Notes under the pieces: model-generated
The model's input: the letters and a program-made list of their open reading frames with translations, nothing else
The model's database searches: none
What the model was told of the DNA's origin: nothing
Program-made: the position numbers and the translations under genes
Origin: Hesseltinella vesiculosa
Lineage: Eukaryota > Mucoromycota > Mucoromycetes > Mucorales > Cunninghamellaceae
Direction of reading: 5' to 3'
Length of the DNA stretch: 64,000 nucleotides
Assembly (NCBI GenBank): GCA_002104935.1
Contig: MCGT01000001.1
Span: 682,001-746,000, forward strand
Shown: positions 22,751 to 34,304 of the stretch, piece after piece
Layout: each line of letters begins with the position of its first letter
Position numbering within the stretch: position 1 is the first letter of the stretch

Positions 22751-25048
22751 ATGACCGATTCTCCTACGCGATCACCTTCTGTGCAACGGGCCATTACGGC
22801 TGAACGACAAGTCGAGCGACTGGAGCGTGAACTGGAAGTTCTACGAGCACGGTTCAAGGCAAGCGTCGCCCACCCTACGTCAGAATGGTCATCTCTCATA
22901 CCTGTTTTTTTTTCTCCATAGAAATCAGCACAAGATCCAACCGCCTCACCTAATTCTCCTCGAGCTACCGTCTTTCAGCTCAAGGAACAAGTCCACGATT
23001 TAAAACTGCAACTTCGTAAAGGCAACGATGATTATGCTACGTTGCAAACCAGCTCCAGCCAAAAAATGGGTAATGGCCTTTCAGTTCTCTGTCCAGCTCT
23101 TCCTTTATCATCCCATGGTCATTCCATATTGACATGCTTCATTTTTTGCTAGCTGAATACGAATCAAAGCTCAAAAAGATGCGAGGTAAACGACAAGCGA
23201 TGGCCAGCAGCTCAGGTACACAGCAACTCGCTGATTTTTTTTTTCATAGATATATTCTCCCAGGCCACGAAGAATATTGACAAATACCGAGCCACCATTC
23301 AATCCCAAGGCCAAACTATATCACGTGTGAATGAAGAATTGGCCAGCGCACAGCAACAAATGATCGACCTCAACAACACTGCCATCAGCCAGAAGCGTAA
23401 GCTGCCTTTTTTATCCTTGTCGGATGGCGTGGCTCACTCCTCGCTTTTGTTTTGGGAAAACCAACAGATGAAATGGTTGCCCTAGATACCAAGTTGAAGA
23501 CGTCGCGGGCAACTTACCTGGGAGAAAAGGAGCAATGGGAAGCGGACCAGCGCCACCTGCAGCAACAGGTGGATCAATTGAAGGTAGATTATGACCAGTA
23601 CAAAAAGCGAGCCCATCAATTGCTGGAGCAGCGCCAACCTCAAACAAGCGACCAACAAGTCAGCGACCTGCAAAGCCAGATCAAACGACTTACCATGGAA
23701 AACATGTATGCGTGTCTATTGGAGCGCATGGCCAGGGGTTCTGACCTTTCTTTTATCCCGCTCACTCACCCACAGGGAACACAAGGCCACGGTTGCGCAA
23801 CAAGACCAAAGGATTTCCCTGTTGGATGGCGACCTTCGGCAATCCTTGGATAGGTTACAGGACTTGCAGGCCAAGCTTATCTCCATGGACATTGTGAAAC
23901 AACAGCTGGACGACAAGCAAAAGCGTATTGAGCAGCTGGAGCAACAGACGCACCAAGATCGCGATCACCACGAAAAAGGTAACCGACGAGCCGCCGGCAA
24001 GTGAAACCTTGCAACCAATGCCTTCTTTTTTTTTATAGCTCTGAAAACACTGCAAGCTGCCCATGACCGGCTATTAAGAGAAATGACCTCGGACGACGCG
24101 CCCATGATGCCAGCCACCCCCTCACCCAATACCCAAAGTCCTGTGCTTGCCAACCGACGAGGTGTATCTCCCGATCTTCATACCACCATCCCCGCTTCCT
24201 TGTCCGCGTCATCGTCTGATCCATCGCCCGTGCCCGCACCCAATCAGCGAGAATTGACACCACAGGAAAAGGAGCAGAAAGAAGCCTTGGAGAATATCAT
24301 GGAGTATCTGAACGACGATAATGCTCGACTGCGTCAGCACGTTGACCAATTGCAACGTGAGATCGCCTCGCTCCAACAAACCGCTACGCCAACTGACGCA
24401 CCACCAACGTCTGCCAACCACCCAGCTTTAGCCGATAGCTCGGCCACCATCGCTGATAAATCCTCATACCAACCTCCATTGGATGTTTACTGTAAGTACA
24501 GTTTTTTTTTTTTTTAGCATTCAATCTGTGAATTGCGTTGAGCTGGAGAGACGCACGCTCATCCTAATTCTAATAGCTTCCATGGTGCATTTGCTGACAC
24601 CCTTGGTGTCCAAACCCCCAGAGGACAGGTCGGTCCATTTGGAAAAGCAAGTGCTGAAGTTGAAGGATTTACTACAAGACAGCGAAGAGCAGCTGGCTGT
24701 ATTGCGCCAACAAGAACAGGTACGTTATCTATAGCAAAGCGCTGTCAACTCGGACGCTCAATGCCCTCTGCATTTTATTTAATTTAATTTGTAGGTGTTG
24801 AAAGCCGAGATACGCAAGCTCGACGGGGTGGACAAGCGTCATAACATGAGTAATGAGTATCTCAAAAACGTGATGCTCAAGTTCCTGACAGCCGAGAACA
24901 AGCAGGTAAGCATGCGAGAGACAATGAGAACGCCAACGCTCACGTTTTTATTGCTGGTTGCGCCATTCAGGCTCTCCTTCCCGTGCTTGCCAAGGTCCTC
25001 TTCCTTGATGCCCAAGAAACCAAGCAATTGCAAAAGGCGTTTGTCTAG
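22751..25048 (+). CDS. GRIP-domain golgin (coiled-coil Golgi tether, Imh1-like)
   Basis: Ten exons (22751-22858, 22922-23069, 23153-23185, 23250-23396, 23468-23705, 23776-23978, 24039-24491, 24577-24719, 24795-24905, 24971-25048) sum to 1662 bases, 553 residues. Nearly the whole length is heptad-rich coiled coil (VERLERELEVLRARFK, LKEQVHDLKLQLRK, DLQAKLISMDIVKQQL), broken by a Pro/Ser linker near residues 305-350. The C-terminus is a GRIP domain: NMSNEYLKNVMLKFLTAE, then QALLPVLAKVLFLD. The EYLKNV tyrosine that binds Arl1 GTPase is kept. GRIP golgins are recruited by Arl1-GTP to the trans-Golgi and capture vesicles. The first intron has a GC donor (AAG|GCAAGC, 22859-22921). It converges on the lectin-like gene. 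Confidence 0.92.
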
Positions 25049-25232
25049 CTTATATTGCCTCTTTTTTTAATACATCCACCACCACTCCCATTTTTTCAGA
25101 TCCATCTCATCTCAACCGCTTGCTGGTTTTCCAGCGCTCCTTGATCAAACAACTGGGGCAATTTGGAAAAGAGGTTTTACCGACCGCGAGAGGCCGAGGC
25201 GAGGAGGAAAATGATGGATATCGTTTTAATTT

Positions 25233-26172
25233 TCATGCATGCCCAAAAGGGTTTTTGAAGCGGTGAGGCTGTTCGAAGGGTTCCAGTTCCCACTGCTGAT
25301 TCTCATGACCATGGGTTTTCTTCTTGTACACGATCAGCCCCGTTCCTTGTTTATCGCTTCCTCCCTAAATCGGGAATGGAGCCCAACCAAAAAAGAGGTC
25401 AGTGCCGTCAAAACCTTGAAATGACAGGCATCCATACCTTGATATCAAACACAAGCCGAGGTTCAGATATGACATAGATGTAACCGTCGCGAAACCCAAA
25501 TCGTTGGTTGTGGACCCTGAAAAAAAAAAAAAAAAAAAAGTGGGACATGGTTGGTCGGCTGCCATTTCTGCCGAGTGGCCCTACTTTGTTGACTTTTTGG
25601 CATACTGCACAACGGCGCAATCTGATTTCAAGTCGCCTGAAAAAAAAAATAACAATTCGTCACATGCTACTTGCTTCGTGTTCTCGATTTATTGTATTTT
25701 ATTTACCTCCCCGAATATCCAAGACTTGCATGAAACAGTTAAACATGAGGCCAAAGTCAAAGGATGTTTACTATTTTGTTTACCTCGTTTTGACTTGTAG
25801 TTTGTCAAAAAGCCATTTTCAAACGACCACAGCTGAGTGGGTGTTGAAAATAAGGTTAGAATGCATGCAATTCTACACCCCTTGCTTTTTACCTGATTGT
25901 CATTGTCGTTCATTTTCTAAAAAGGTGACGTTAGCTTGGCTCCCACGACCCTGCACACCTTTTTCTCTTCCTTTACCTGGGGCCATGTAATGATGCACGC
26001 ATCATCCTAGACAAGTACAAGAATTCAGTGCACAAGGACTCTTTGTTTACCCTTCAAGATGACTGCTGATGTTTACCCCCATTTGACCATCAAAAACGTC
26101 TAGAACAAGCCCTGTTTTGACCGATTTGATATAGAAATAGGTATCCTGAGGAAAGCCATACGATGAAGCCAT
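25233..26172 (-). CDS. Ricin-B-type lectin-fold (beta-trefoil) protein
   Basis: Eight short exons read on the minus strand from MASSYGFPQDTYFYIKSVKT. Each repeat carries the trefoil phrasing: GLVLDVFDGQMG, then NDNDNQLWSFENGFLTN, VLDIRGGDLKSDCAVVQY, HNQRFGFRDGYIYVISE-PRLVFDIKG and GTGLIVYKKKTHGHENQQWE. The QxW boxes (NQLW, NQRF, NQQW) mark the three beta-trefoil repeats. There is no signal peptide, so a cytosolic protein is likely. Such domains usually bind sugars, but many fungal members have unknown ligands; there is no linked catalytic domain. The stop is TGA at 25233-25235. Exon joins rest on frame continuity, and several exons are only about 25-40 bases. Confidence 0.8.
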
Positions 26173-28328
26173 GGAAATAATTACGACAACTGCGTTGAAA
26201 AGGAAAGAAAGCAAAAAAAAATCGAAAACAAGAATTCCAGGGAAAATAAAAAAGCTTCAAACTATTTATAGCCTTTCGGGGCAGCGGCCTTCCCTCAGCT
26301 CCGTCGGAAGGAGGGCGTCTTCTGATTTTTATTCGCTCTTCTGCCTCGACCGACAGTTTAAAAAAGAAGGTTGCCATCATCCTGCATTGAGAAAGAATCC
26401 TACGCAGTAACCACAACGTCTTTTTCCTTTTTCTTTATGCGAACCAGAGCTCCAACATGTGTCGACGCTCTGTATCCTATGCTATTTTTAACCGCCAAGC
26501 ATCGAACGCCCACTTTTTTTTTTTTTTCCTTTTGCAGCTCACTGGAACGGGTATGGGTGGGGAGCGACGTCAACTCTTTCCTTTGACTTCCTACAGGGAG
26601 GCTGGGCCCAATGGGTAGCGAGAGCTGCTTGATCAACTGATGCACGGAGGCGAGGATGTACTGGACAATGGCCAAGATGCGTCTCTTCGCAAGACGACGA
26701 TCATCTCAAGGACATATCGCTTCGTCGAGACTTCCAGGACCCACGTGAATCTGACCGTGCCAGCAAGGCTGTCGTGGTCCTCGACGTTGTTGGGTTACTT
26801 TGCGCAGGCGTTTAAAAGGGGTTGGCTGTCGTTGCTAGACACAGCTTGCTCCTTCCAAATCAGGAATTGTAGCTTTCAGCCGTCCTCATGGGTAAAACCT
26901 CGCAATTGTTATTCGATCCTTCTAAAAATTGGGTTGTCATCTACAAATTATATCTTCTATTGGTGGTTTCAAGCAAAAGTCATTAGCTCTCCTAGATCAA
27001 AAAGTCGAAGTATTTACAATTCTAGGCTTGGCCCGTGTCAAAGACTCAACGAAGCGGCCAGCAAATAAAAAACCTGCCCCCGCAATTTTTCTTCTTCTTT
27101 TTCTCTACATTGCTCTCCAAGGTCACGCTCCATGTGCATCCGACAGGGATTCAAGAACTGGGCCTAGTGATTGCAACAATGCATGGCGTCATATTGATAT
27201 TTGAAATAGATTTTAATAAACTAGCAGGAGTACATTAAAGATTCCTTGAAGTAACATGCTGGTCAAAATAAGTAGATTTAGGGTTTGCATTGTAAGCACA
27301 GGTTCAATGCTCTGTTTTATAAATGATGAAGAGTAGGAATTAGGCTATTGACTTGTCCATGAAAGACGCAATTATGCATAAAGACGGCACCAGCCTCAGC
27401 CAATGCGCGGAAGTTGAATAGGACAATCTCTTGGTTTCGTAAAAAAAAAAAAAAAAGGCGAACAATGCACAGCACTTTTGGGTTAGATTAATGTGCAATG
27501 ATGTTAAAGTGCCCAAACCAATGGATGATGATGATCCTGAAAAATTCACGTCGATTGATGAAGATCGTTCAGCCAACTTTTGATCACTTTTCGTTTGACA
27601 TCTCCGATCCATCAGCTAAAAAAAAAATGAAAAACCTGCCATTTGGTTCATCAGGGAGCCAACCCAACCCCCCGGCCATCTGATCAAAAAATCACAGCGC
27701 AAAATTAATCTATACAAATTCACCCCAAATTTTCCATGCTATTACAAAATGGTAAGAAATGACCTTTGTTGAAATAAGAACTCTCTCAGGCAAAGCAGGG
27801 AAGAACGACTAGGGTGGCAAACATTCACTTGTAATGATTTCGCGCGCAGGTTATTTTACCGGTACTTGCTCGCGCACTTGAAATTTCCAACTGTTTGTCC
27901 GATGGGGTCACCAGTCAAAAATATTTTACTGTACACTTCCTGGCAGCCACCAAACTTCCTGTTGCAATACAAAAAAAAAAAAAAAAAACAAAGCGTCAAA
28001 GGTTGATATTTACACCATCGATGATTACTATCATTCACACCGTTTTTTTCAACATTGACAAACAGTTTGGACCTAGACGGTTTTTTTCCATGGTAAAAAA
28101 TAAAGGGGTGTTTTTATTTTTCTTTTTGGATGGTTCGATGTCTATACTAAAACAAAATGCATGAAGGAGTCATGGATTTTCGAGGGGGGATGAAAAAAAA
28201 GTGGGCTAGATAGTCGAAGGGGGGATGAAGGGTAGAAGAAAAATAAAAGCATGATAGGAAAGGGCTATACAAGAGAAAGAGAAAAAAAAATGACAGGCCT
28301 GCTAGAAGCAAGCTTGCATTGAATTTTC
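26173..28328. other. Gene-poor region with degraded coding-like sequence and a dispersed repeat
   Basis: No intact gene. From about 26538 to 27240 parts read like decayed coding sequence on the plus strand: an acceptor TTTTGCAG is followed by LTGTGMGGERRQLFPLTSYR, then an in-frame TAG. The same frame resumes (RELLDQLMHGGEDVLDNGQD), then slips to another frame (DDDHLKDISLRRDFQDPRES). The family is unknown. A copy of the dispersed repeat occupies 27461-27765. Confidence 0.35.
27461..27765 (+). repeat. Dispersed repeat, copy A
   Basis: Shares with the 36.5-37.3 kb and 49.8 kb copies the 5' string AACAATGCACAGCACTTTTG and a central frame reading RRLMKIVQPTFDHFSFDISD, then AKKKMKNLPF. The 3' string AAAAATCACAGCGCAAAA is also shared. 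A poly-A run precedes it. No transposase or RNA-polymerase-III box was recognised. It ends close to AAAATGGTAAGAAATGAC, which also occurs after copy C. Confidence 0.7.
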
Positions 28329-29139
28329 TTAACGGCGTTGAGAGTAGACGTGGGCAAAGGCACGGGTAGCGGCACGCTTCAACTTGGCTTGAGCACCCTT
28401 GATGTCATCAACGGAGGCTTCTTCAGAGGAGATTTCCATGAGTTCCATGGCTTCGGCCAAAGCGGTTTCGATGGCTTCACGGTCACCACGACGGAGCTTC
28501 ATGTTGACGTTGGGGTCAGCAACGTTGTTTTCAACTTGGTAGACATAGGCTTCCAAATCTTGCTTGGCTTGGACGGCAGCTTCACGCTTCTTGTCGGTGT
28601 CAGCGTTCTTTTCGGCATCTTCGACCATGCGTTCGATTTCGGCAGCGGACAAACGGGTGGAGTTGGAGATGGTGACATCAGCCTTGCGACCGGTGGTCTT
28701 GTCTTGGGCAGTGACCTTCAAGATACCGTTGGCATCCAAGTCAAAGGTACACAACAATTCGGGGGTACCACGGGGAGCGGGGACAAGGCCGTTCAAGGAG
28801 AATTCACCGAGCATGTTGTTTTCCTTGGTCAACAAACGTTCACCTTCGTAGACGGGGAAGGTGACGGTGGTTTGGTTGTCAGAGGCAGTGGTGAAGACCT
28901 TGGACTTTTGGCAAGGGATGGGGGTGTTGCGGGGAACAACAACAGCCATGATACCACCTTGCATTTCAACACCGAGGGACAAGGGGACGACATCCAACAA
29001 CAACAGGTCTTGGGTCTTTTCGTTACCGGCTTGGTTGGTCAAGACAGCAGCTTGGACAGCGGCACCATAGGCGACGGCTTCATCAGGGTTGATGGACTTG
29101 TTCAATTCCTTGCCGTTGAAGAGGTCTTGCAACAAGGAT

Positions 29140-29171
<32 letters not shown>

Positions 29172-30088
29172 CAAGACGATTTCGTGGATGTCCTTCTTGT
29201 CGATCTTGGCATCCTTGATGACACGTTCGACGGGTTCAACAGTGGCAGCGAAGGAAGCAGAGTTGATTTCTTCGAACTTGGCACGGGTGATGTTGGATTG
29301 GAAGTCGAGACCTTCGAACAAAGAGTCAACTTCGACGGTGGTTTGGGTCAAAGAAGACAAGGTACGCTTGGCACGTTCGGAGGCAGAGCGGAGACGACGG
29401 AGAGCACGGGCATCACCGGAGATGTCCTTCTTGTGCTTGCGCTTGATTTCTTGCACGAAGTGGTTGACCAAGGTGCTATCGAAATCTTCACCACCCAAGT
29501 GAGTGTTACCAGCAGTGGCCTTGACAGCAAAGACACCACCAGAGATGGTCAAGAGAGACACATCGAAGGTACCGCCACCCAAATCGAAAATGAGGACGTT
29601 ACGTTCGGACTTGTCGTTGGCATCCAAACCATAGGCAATGGCTAATAAGAAAGAATGAGCTGAGCTGTCCTTCCTTGTTGGGCAAAGCAATCACTTACCA
29701 GCAGCAGTGGGTTCGTTGATGATACGGAGAACATCGAGACCAGCAATGACACCAGCATCCTTGGTGGCTTGACGTTGGGAGTCGTTGAAGTAGGCAGGGA
29801 CAGTGACAACAGCCTTGGTGACCTTCTTGCCGAGCTTGGCTTCAGCAATTTCCTTCATCTTGATCAAGACCATGGAAGAGATTTCTGAAGCAACCAAATA
29901 AAAAGTCAGTCGATTTTGCCCTATCACTTCATTTCTGCCCACATGAACAGACAGGTTTACCTTGGGGAGAGTAAGTCTTGGTTTCACCTTCAAATTCGAC
30001 TTGGATGAAAGGGTTTTCATTTTGGTCAACAACGGTGAAGGGCCAGTTCTTCATGTCGGCCTTAACTTCAGGATCATCGAAACGACGA

Positions 30089-30120
<32 letters not shown>

Positions 30121-30485
30121 CCTATTGACAAATAAAAATAAGTAACAAGTTTTTTTTAAAAAAATCAGTGGGGAACCAAAAACTCTTTTTCGTGATCAGC
30201 CACCCGAAAAACAATGGAAGAAAAAACTTACTTGGGGTTCATGGCAGCTTGGTTCTTGGCAGCATCACCGATCAAACGTTCGGCATCAGAGAAAGCCACA
30301 TAGGAGGGAGTGGTGCGGTTACCTTGTTCGTTGGCAATGATTTCCACACGTTCAGATTCCCAGACACCAACACAGGAGTAGCTGTCAAATAAAGAAGATT
30401 GAATAACCTGTTGCTCGCAAGTTGTTCTTTATACTTACGTAGTACCCAAATCGATACCAATAGCACCTTCGTATTCGGCAGACAT
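28329..30485 (-). CDS. Hsp70, ribosome-associated Ssb type
   Basis: Five exons (30439-30485, 30232-30381, 29961-30121, 29699-29884, 28329-29641) sum to 1857 bases, 618 residues. All ATPase signatures are present: [47 protein letters not shown]. The C-terminal lid differs from cytosolic Ssa proteins: after [21 protein letters not shown] text it runs [20 protein letters not shown] and ends [15 protein letters not shown]. It has no EEVD tail and no Gly/Met-rich segment, and the LKRGxKxxIExALxDAL pattern matches Ssb. Ssb chaperones bind nascent chains at the ribosome with the RAC Hsp40/Hsp70 pair. Strong codon bias fits very high expression. A long open frame on the opposite strand is a shadow. 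Confidence 0.92.
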
Positions 30486-31087
30486 GATTAATAGAACTTA
30501 TAAACTTGAGTAAACAAGAAAAGAAAAGGAAGGAAAAGAGGAAAACCAACAAAAAAAAAGTTACGGAGATGATTTTATACAGAGAAAATTTTTTCACTGA
30601 CAGCCGACCGAAACGCTCTCTTTTTTTTTTTTTCGCTTTGCTCTCCCCATTGTTCAAAGTGACCGTCTTTACTCAAATCTAAGAGGAGCTCTGTTTCCCT
30701 GTTGTTACCAATGAAAATGCTTTGCTCCTGATACGTTTTTATGCCTCGCTCTCCATCGTTGCTATGCTGTTTTGAAAATGGTAGAGAAAGATATGACATA
30801 AATGATCCACCTCTTTTTGCACGTCACAAGGAGGCAGAACAGCAGGTGCAATTGAAATCAACCACCGGCCAGTCATTGAGGCGTGTGCGTCCATGGACGG
30901 ACGCCTGGCTTTGACATTGACCCAAGCCACTCATTTCTTCAGGTGCAAACGGCGTTGTGCAACCCAAAGCAAAATTCTGGATTTTGGTCCGCTGAGTCTC
31001 TCATGATTCCGCTGGTTCATTTTTCTTTTTTGTATTTTTTCGCCTACCCACCCTTTCTTTATTTACCCCCATCATCATAACAATACA
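30486..31087. other. Divergent promoter region
   Basis: A 602-base spacer between the Hsp70 start (minus) and the SmE start (plus). T run at 30621-30633. I see no convincing run of heat-shock elements, in keeping with an Ssb gene. No gene seen. Confidence 0.4.
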
Positions 31088-31731
31088 ATGTCAAGCAAGG
31101 TGCAAAAAGTCATGGTCCAGCCCATTGTAAGTACCTACTACTTTATTGTTCCAGAACAGGCCACATTGGCTTTCTTTCTTTTCTTCTACGTTCGACTATG
31201 CCATCTGTGACGACATTCCAAACTGACCGTAATCTTTTCTTTCTAGAATCTGATCTTCAGATACTTGCAAAACGTAAGGAGAAAAAAAAAAAAACATCCC
31301 TTTCAACGTGGACATTGGCAAACGAGAGTCTGACGCACTCTTTCTTTTTCTCTCATGCCTTTCTAGAAATCTCGTGTGCAAGTGTGGATCTATGACAAGC
31401 CCGACTTGCGTATCGAAGGACAAATCATTGTAAGTGGACATGAGCGATGCTGCCTATGACAATGATGGATCCATGAATGGATGTCTCATTGTTATGTTGT
31501 TTTTTTTTTCTCGACGACAGGGTTTTGATGAATTCATGAACTTGGTGCTCGATTCAGCTGAAGAAGTTCTGTCAAAGGACCAGTCTCGACGCACCATTGG
31601 TAAACTAGACCTCAGGACCATGCGTGGGCGCGATATACTTACAATAGCCTTTTATTTTTTTTTGTTTACTTTTTGTAGGCCGTATCATGTTACGAGGCGA
31701 CAACATCACCTTGATTCAAGCCTGTACATAA
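31088..31731 (+). CDS. Small nuclear ribonucleoprotein E (SmE)
   Basis: Five exons (31088-31126, 31247-31273, 31367-31429, 31521-31599, 31679-31731) sum to 261 bases, 86 residues. It starts MSSKVQKVMVQPINLIFRYL. The Sm1 motif is [29 protein letters not shown] and the Sm2 motif is GRIMLRGDNITLIQ. This is the SmE subunit of the heptameric Sm ring on U1, U2, U4 and U5 snRNAs. Length matches the family (about 90). Four introns in such a short gene is typical of this window. Confidence 0.97.
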
Positions 31732-31876
31732 CGATTTTTTTTTGACGAAACCGACCCACGCCCTCTTGATCCCTTGTTTTTTTCCCCCCCTACTTGGCTG
31801 CTGCTGGTTTAGATGAATACCATTTGGAAATATTAAAAAAAAAAATTGCAAAAGGACTCTGTATATTGTGTAAAAC

Positions 31877-34126
31877 TTAGATGTCTATGACTTGGTAACG
31901 GCCATGCCCATCGAGGACAAGTTGTTGCTGGTGGAAGGGCATCAAATTGGCATGGTGGCTGACACTGATCATGGTGATGCCGGAGGCACGAACCAATTGA
32001 TACAAATGCAGCTCTGTAGCTTCGTCCATCGCACTCGTTGCTTCATCCAACACTGATAGAAAAATGGGTGAGACTGAGCTCCTGGGTTCCAACCTGAGCT
32101 TACCTGCAAATGTGGGTTGCCAAAAGAGGAGGCGGGCAAAGACAAGACGTTGCTGTTCGCCGGGAGACAGCATCTTGTTCCACTCTAGTCCGTAAGGGGT
32201 ATCAAACGAGGCGATCGAACGTTCCAGATGGGAAAGCTTGACCTTTTCCAGCAATGATCGCACTTCATGATCTGTCACTAATGTCACGGAAGGAAAAATG
32301 AGTCCAGATCCCACAGGCACACGTCCCTTCATGCGTCATCCTCGGCGCGGACTTACATGTGGCAGTGGAATCCAAGCTCGGGTATGTAAGTTGGTCTCGC
32401 AGTGATCCTTGGGTGAGATAAGGCACTTGAGGTAAAAAGATCAGATCGCGACCGTGGGTCAATTTCGGCAGCTTGATTTGCCCTCGAGCACACGCCCATA
32501 GCCCAGCCATGGCTCGGAGCAAGGATGACTTCCCAGCACCATTCGGGCCCGTGATCACAATGGACGTACCCTGCTGCACTTGGAGGTTGAGGTCAGTGAC
32601 AATCAATTTGTCACGAGGTGACAGCAAGGTCACGTTATCAAAAAGAATCGTCGGTTCATCGTGATGGCTAGAAAAAAAAAACATGCGTTGGTAACGAGCG
32701 CAAGATCGAAATTGAACGGCTTACTTAACCAACAGGGACACCTGTTTGAATTGTCGCTCTTGATCTACAGCATCGATGGCTTCCAGCAGCTCGCCCACAC
32801 GCGCCACGTAACCGGCCAAAGCAGATACTTTATCGGATTGCTCAATGATGGTGGTGAACTGGAAGATCAGGTACATGGAGACGAAGGAGTGCTTGCTGAT
32901 GATGCCACTCAGTTCCCCAGCATCGGCTCCGTCAAAAGCCCCTGTGAAGACCGGGATGGCCACAATCAAATAGCTGAGGATCGACCCAAAATAGGAGAAG
33001 CTCTGGTTCATCACTATATAAAAAAAATCACGCGACTGTTAGACACAAATGAGATCATGGGACTTTCTACTGCTACGCCTCTCACCGACTGATCCTTACA
33101 GTGTAGGGGCAATTGTTTGTTGATAATGGACCGTTGCAGAGCCAAGAGCGAATTCAATCCCGAATTTGCACGTTCCTTTTCTTCTGTCTCGCCTTGCGAA
33201 AAAGCAATGGACTCGGCAAACTGACGTAGCCGTACATGCAAGAATCTTTGATAAGAACAAGATGAGAAAGTGGCGAAATTTGATTTTTTTTTTCTTACCG
33301 AAAGTTGCCTTCTTCCAATTCCTTGTAAAAAACAGAGCGCACAATGGGTTGGATAAGCCGACGACTGATGATGGAGCCGAGGATAAAATAGGTATAGATC
33401 AGAAAGGGGCCCAAGAAGCCAGCCACAGACCAACATTGCCAGGTATAGATCACCACCAAAACCGGGGCCATGACGAGCTTTTCCATTATCATGAACAGTG
33501 TCTCGGTGAGCTTATCGATATCTTGGGTAATGCGTTGGTCAGGATTGTCGACCTGTTCGTGTTCTAGCAAGAGTGAATACATTGTCTTTGATTGAATATA
33601 GCGTTGATGCAGGTGGTGAGTCAGCAGACGTCGTATCTTGAGTGACAATAAACTTCCTGTAAAGTTCACCAGCGCTTTGCCCTGCGTTCCACAACACAAT
33701 AAAGGTGAGGGGGACGGGTTCTGCAATGACCAACCCGCTTCTACTTACACCGGCCACACCAAGCACAATCAGCAAGCAAGGAATCATGTACGCACGAAAT
33801 GCCCCAATGTCCTTGGCAGTGAGAATCGTGTAAAAATGACTTGGAATGAGACCGACATGATACACTAATACTTCAGTTCCACTGGCGATCAAAAGGAAGA
33901 GGACGTAGATCCAGACTACACTTTGACGACGAGATGCTGAATCCCAAGCATACCAGGGCGATCCGACTAAACACCCAAGCAACCGTTGGCACCGAATGAG
34001 AAACGACATGTCCAGTTGGTAGTTGCTGTGTGTTGGTTTTTCTTGTTCCTCGCTACTATTGGACAGAGCACGAGCCATGTCGACAGAAGTCATGGACGGT
34101 ATCGATGGTATAGAAGGAAGCCTCAT
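31877..34126 (-). CDS. ABC half transporter, ABCD subfamily, ABCD4-like
   Basis: About eight exons. The N-terminal half (about residues 1-360) has transmembrane segments: VVWIYVLFLLIASGTEVLVY, AYMIPCLLIVLGVAG, VVIYTWQCWSVAGFLGPFLI. The ABCD loop EQVDNPDQRITQDIDKLTE lies between them. The nucleotide-binding domain has Walker A GPNGAGKSSLL, signature LSPGEQQRLVFARLLF and Walker B VLDEATSAMDE, with ISVSHH as switch. SPGEQQR instead of SGGEKQR, and termination right after the domain (YQVIDI), match ABCD4 rather than the peroxisomal Pxa/ALD proteins. ABCD4 exports cobalamin from lysosomes in animals; here a vacuolar role is inference. The start is the ATG at 34126. It is a half transporter, so it should dimerise. 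Confidence 0.85.
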
Positions 34127-34304
34127 GACCAATAGTAATTAAATGGTCAAAAATAAAAAAAAAAGGGGGGGGGGAAGAAGCAAGAAAAAGAGAGTGAAAA
34201 AAGGAGTGGCGGAGATTTTCGCCTTTGAAGAAACAGGAAGTCTGTGCGGTGAGCAAAAGAATGCACGCACCAAACCAATTCATTTTAATGAAAGGTGGGT
34301 TGGG

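Noticed and set aside
22376..22921. Leu/Ser/Cys-rich frame of 181 codons upstream of the golgin
   Set aside because: No ATG in good context, low complexity, and it runs into the golgin first exon in a different frame.
28338..29645. Plus-strand open frame of 435 codons
   Set aside because: Exact antisense of the Hsp70 exon. Strong codon bias in Hsp70 leaves the opposite strand open; the protein is Gly/Val/Asp-rich and unlike any family.
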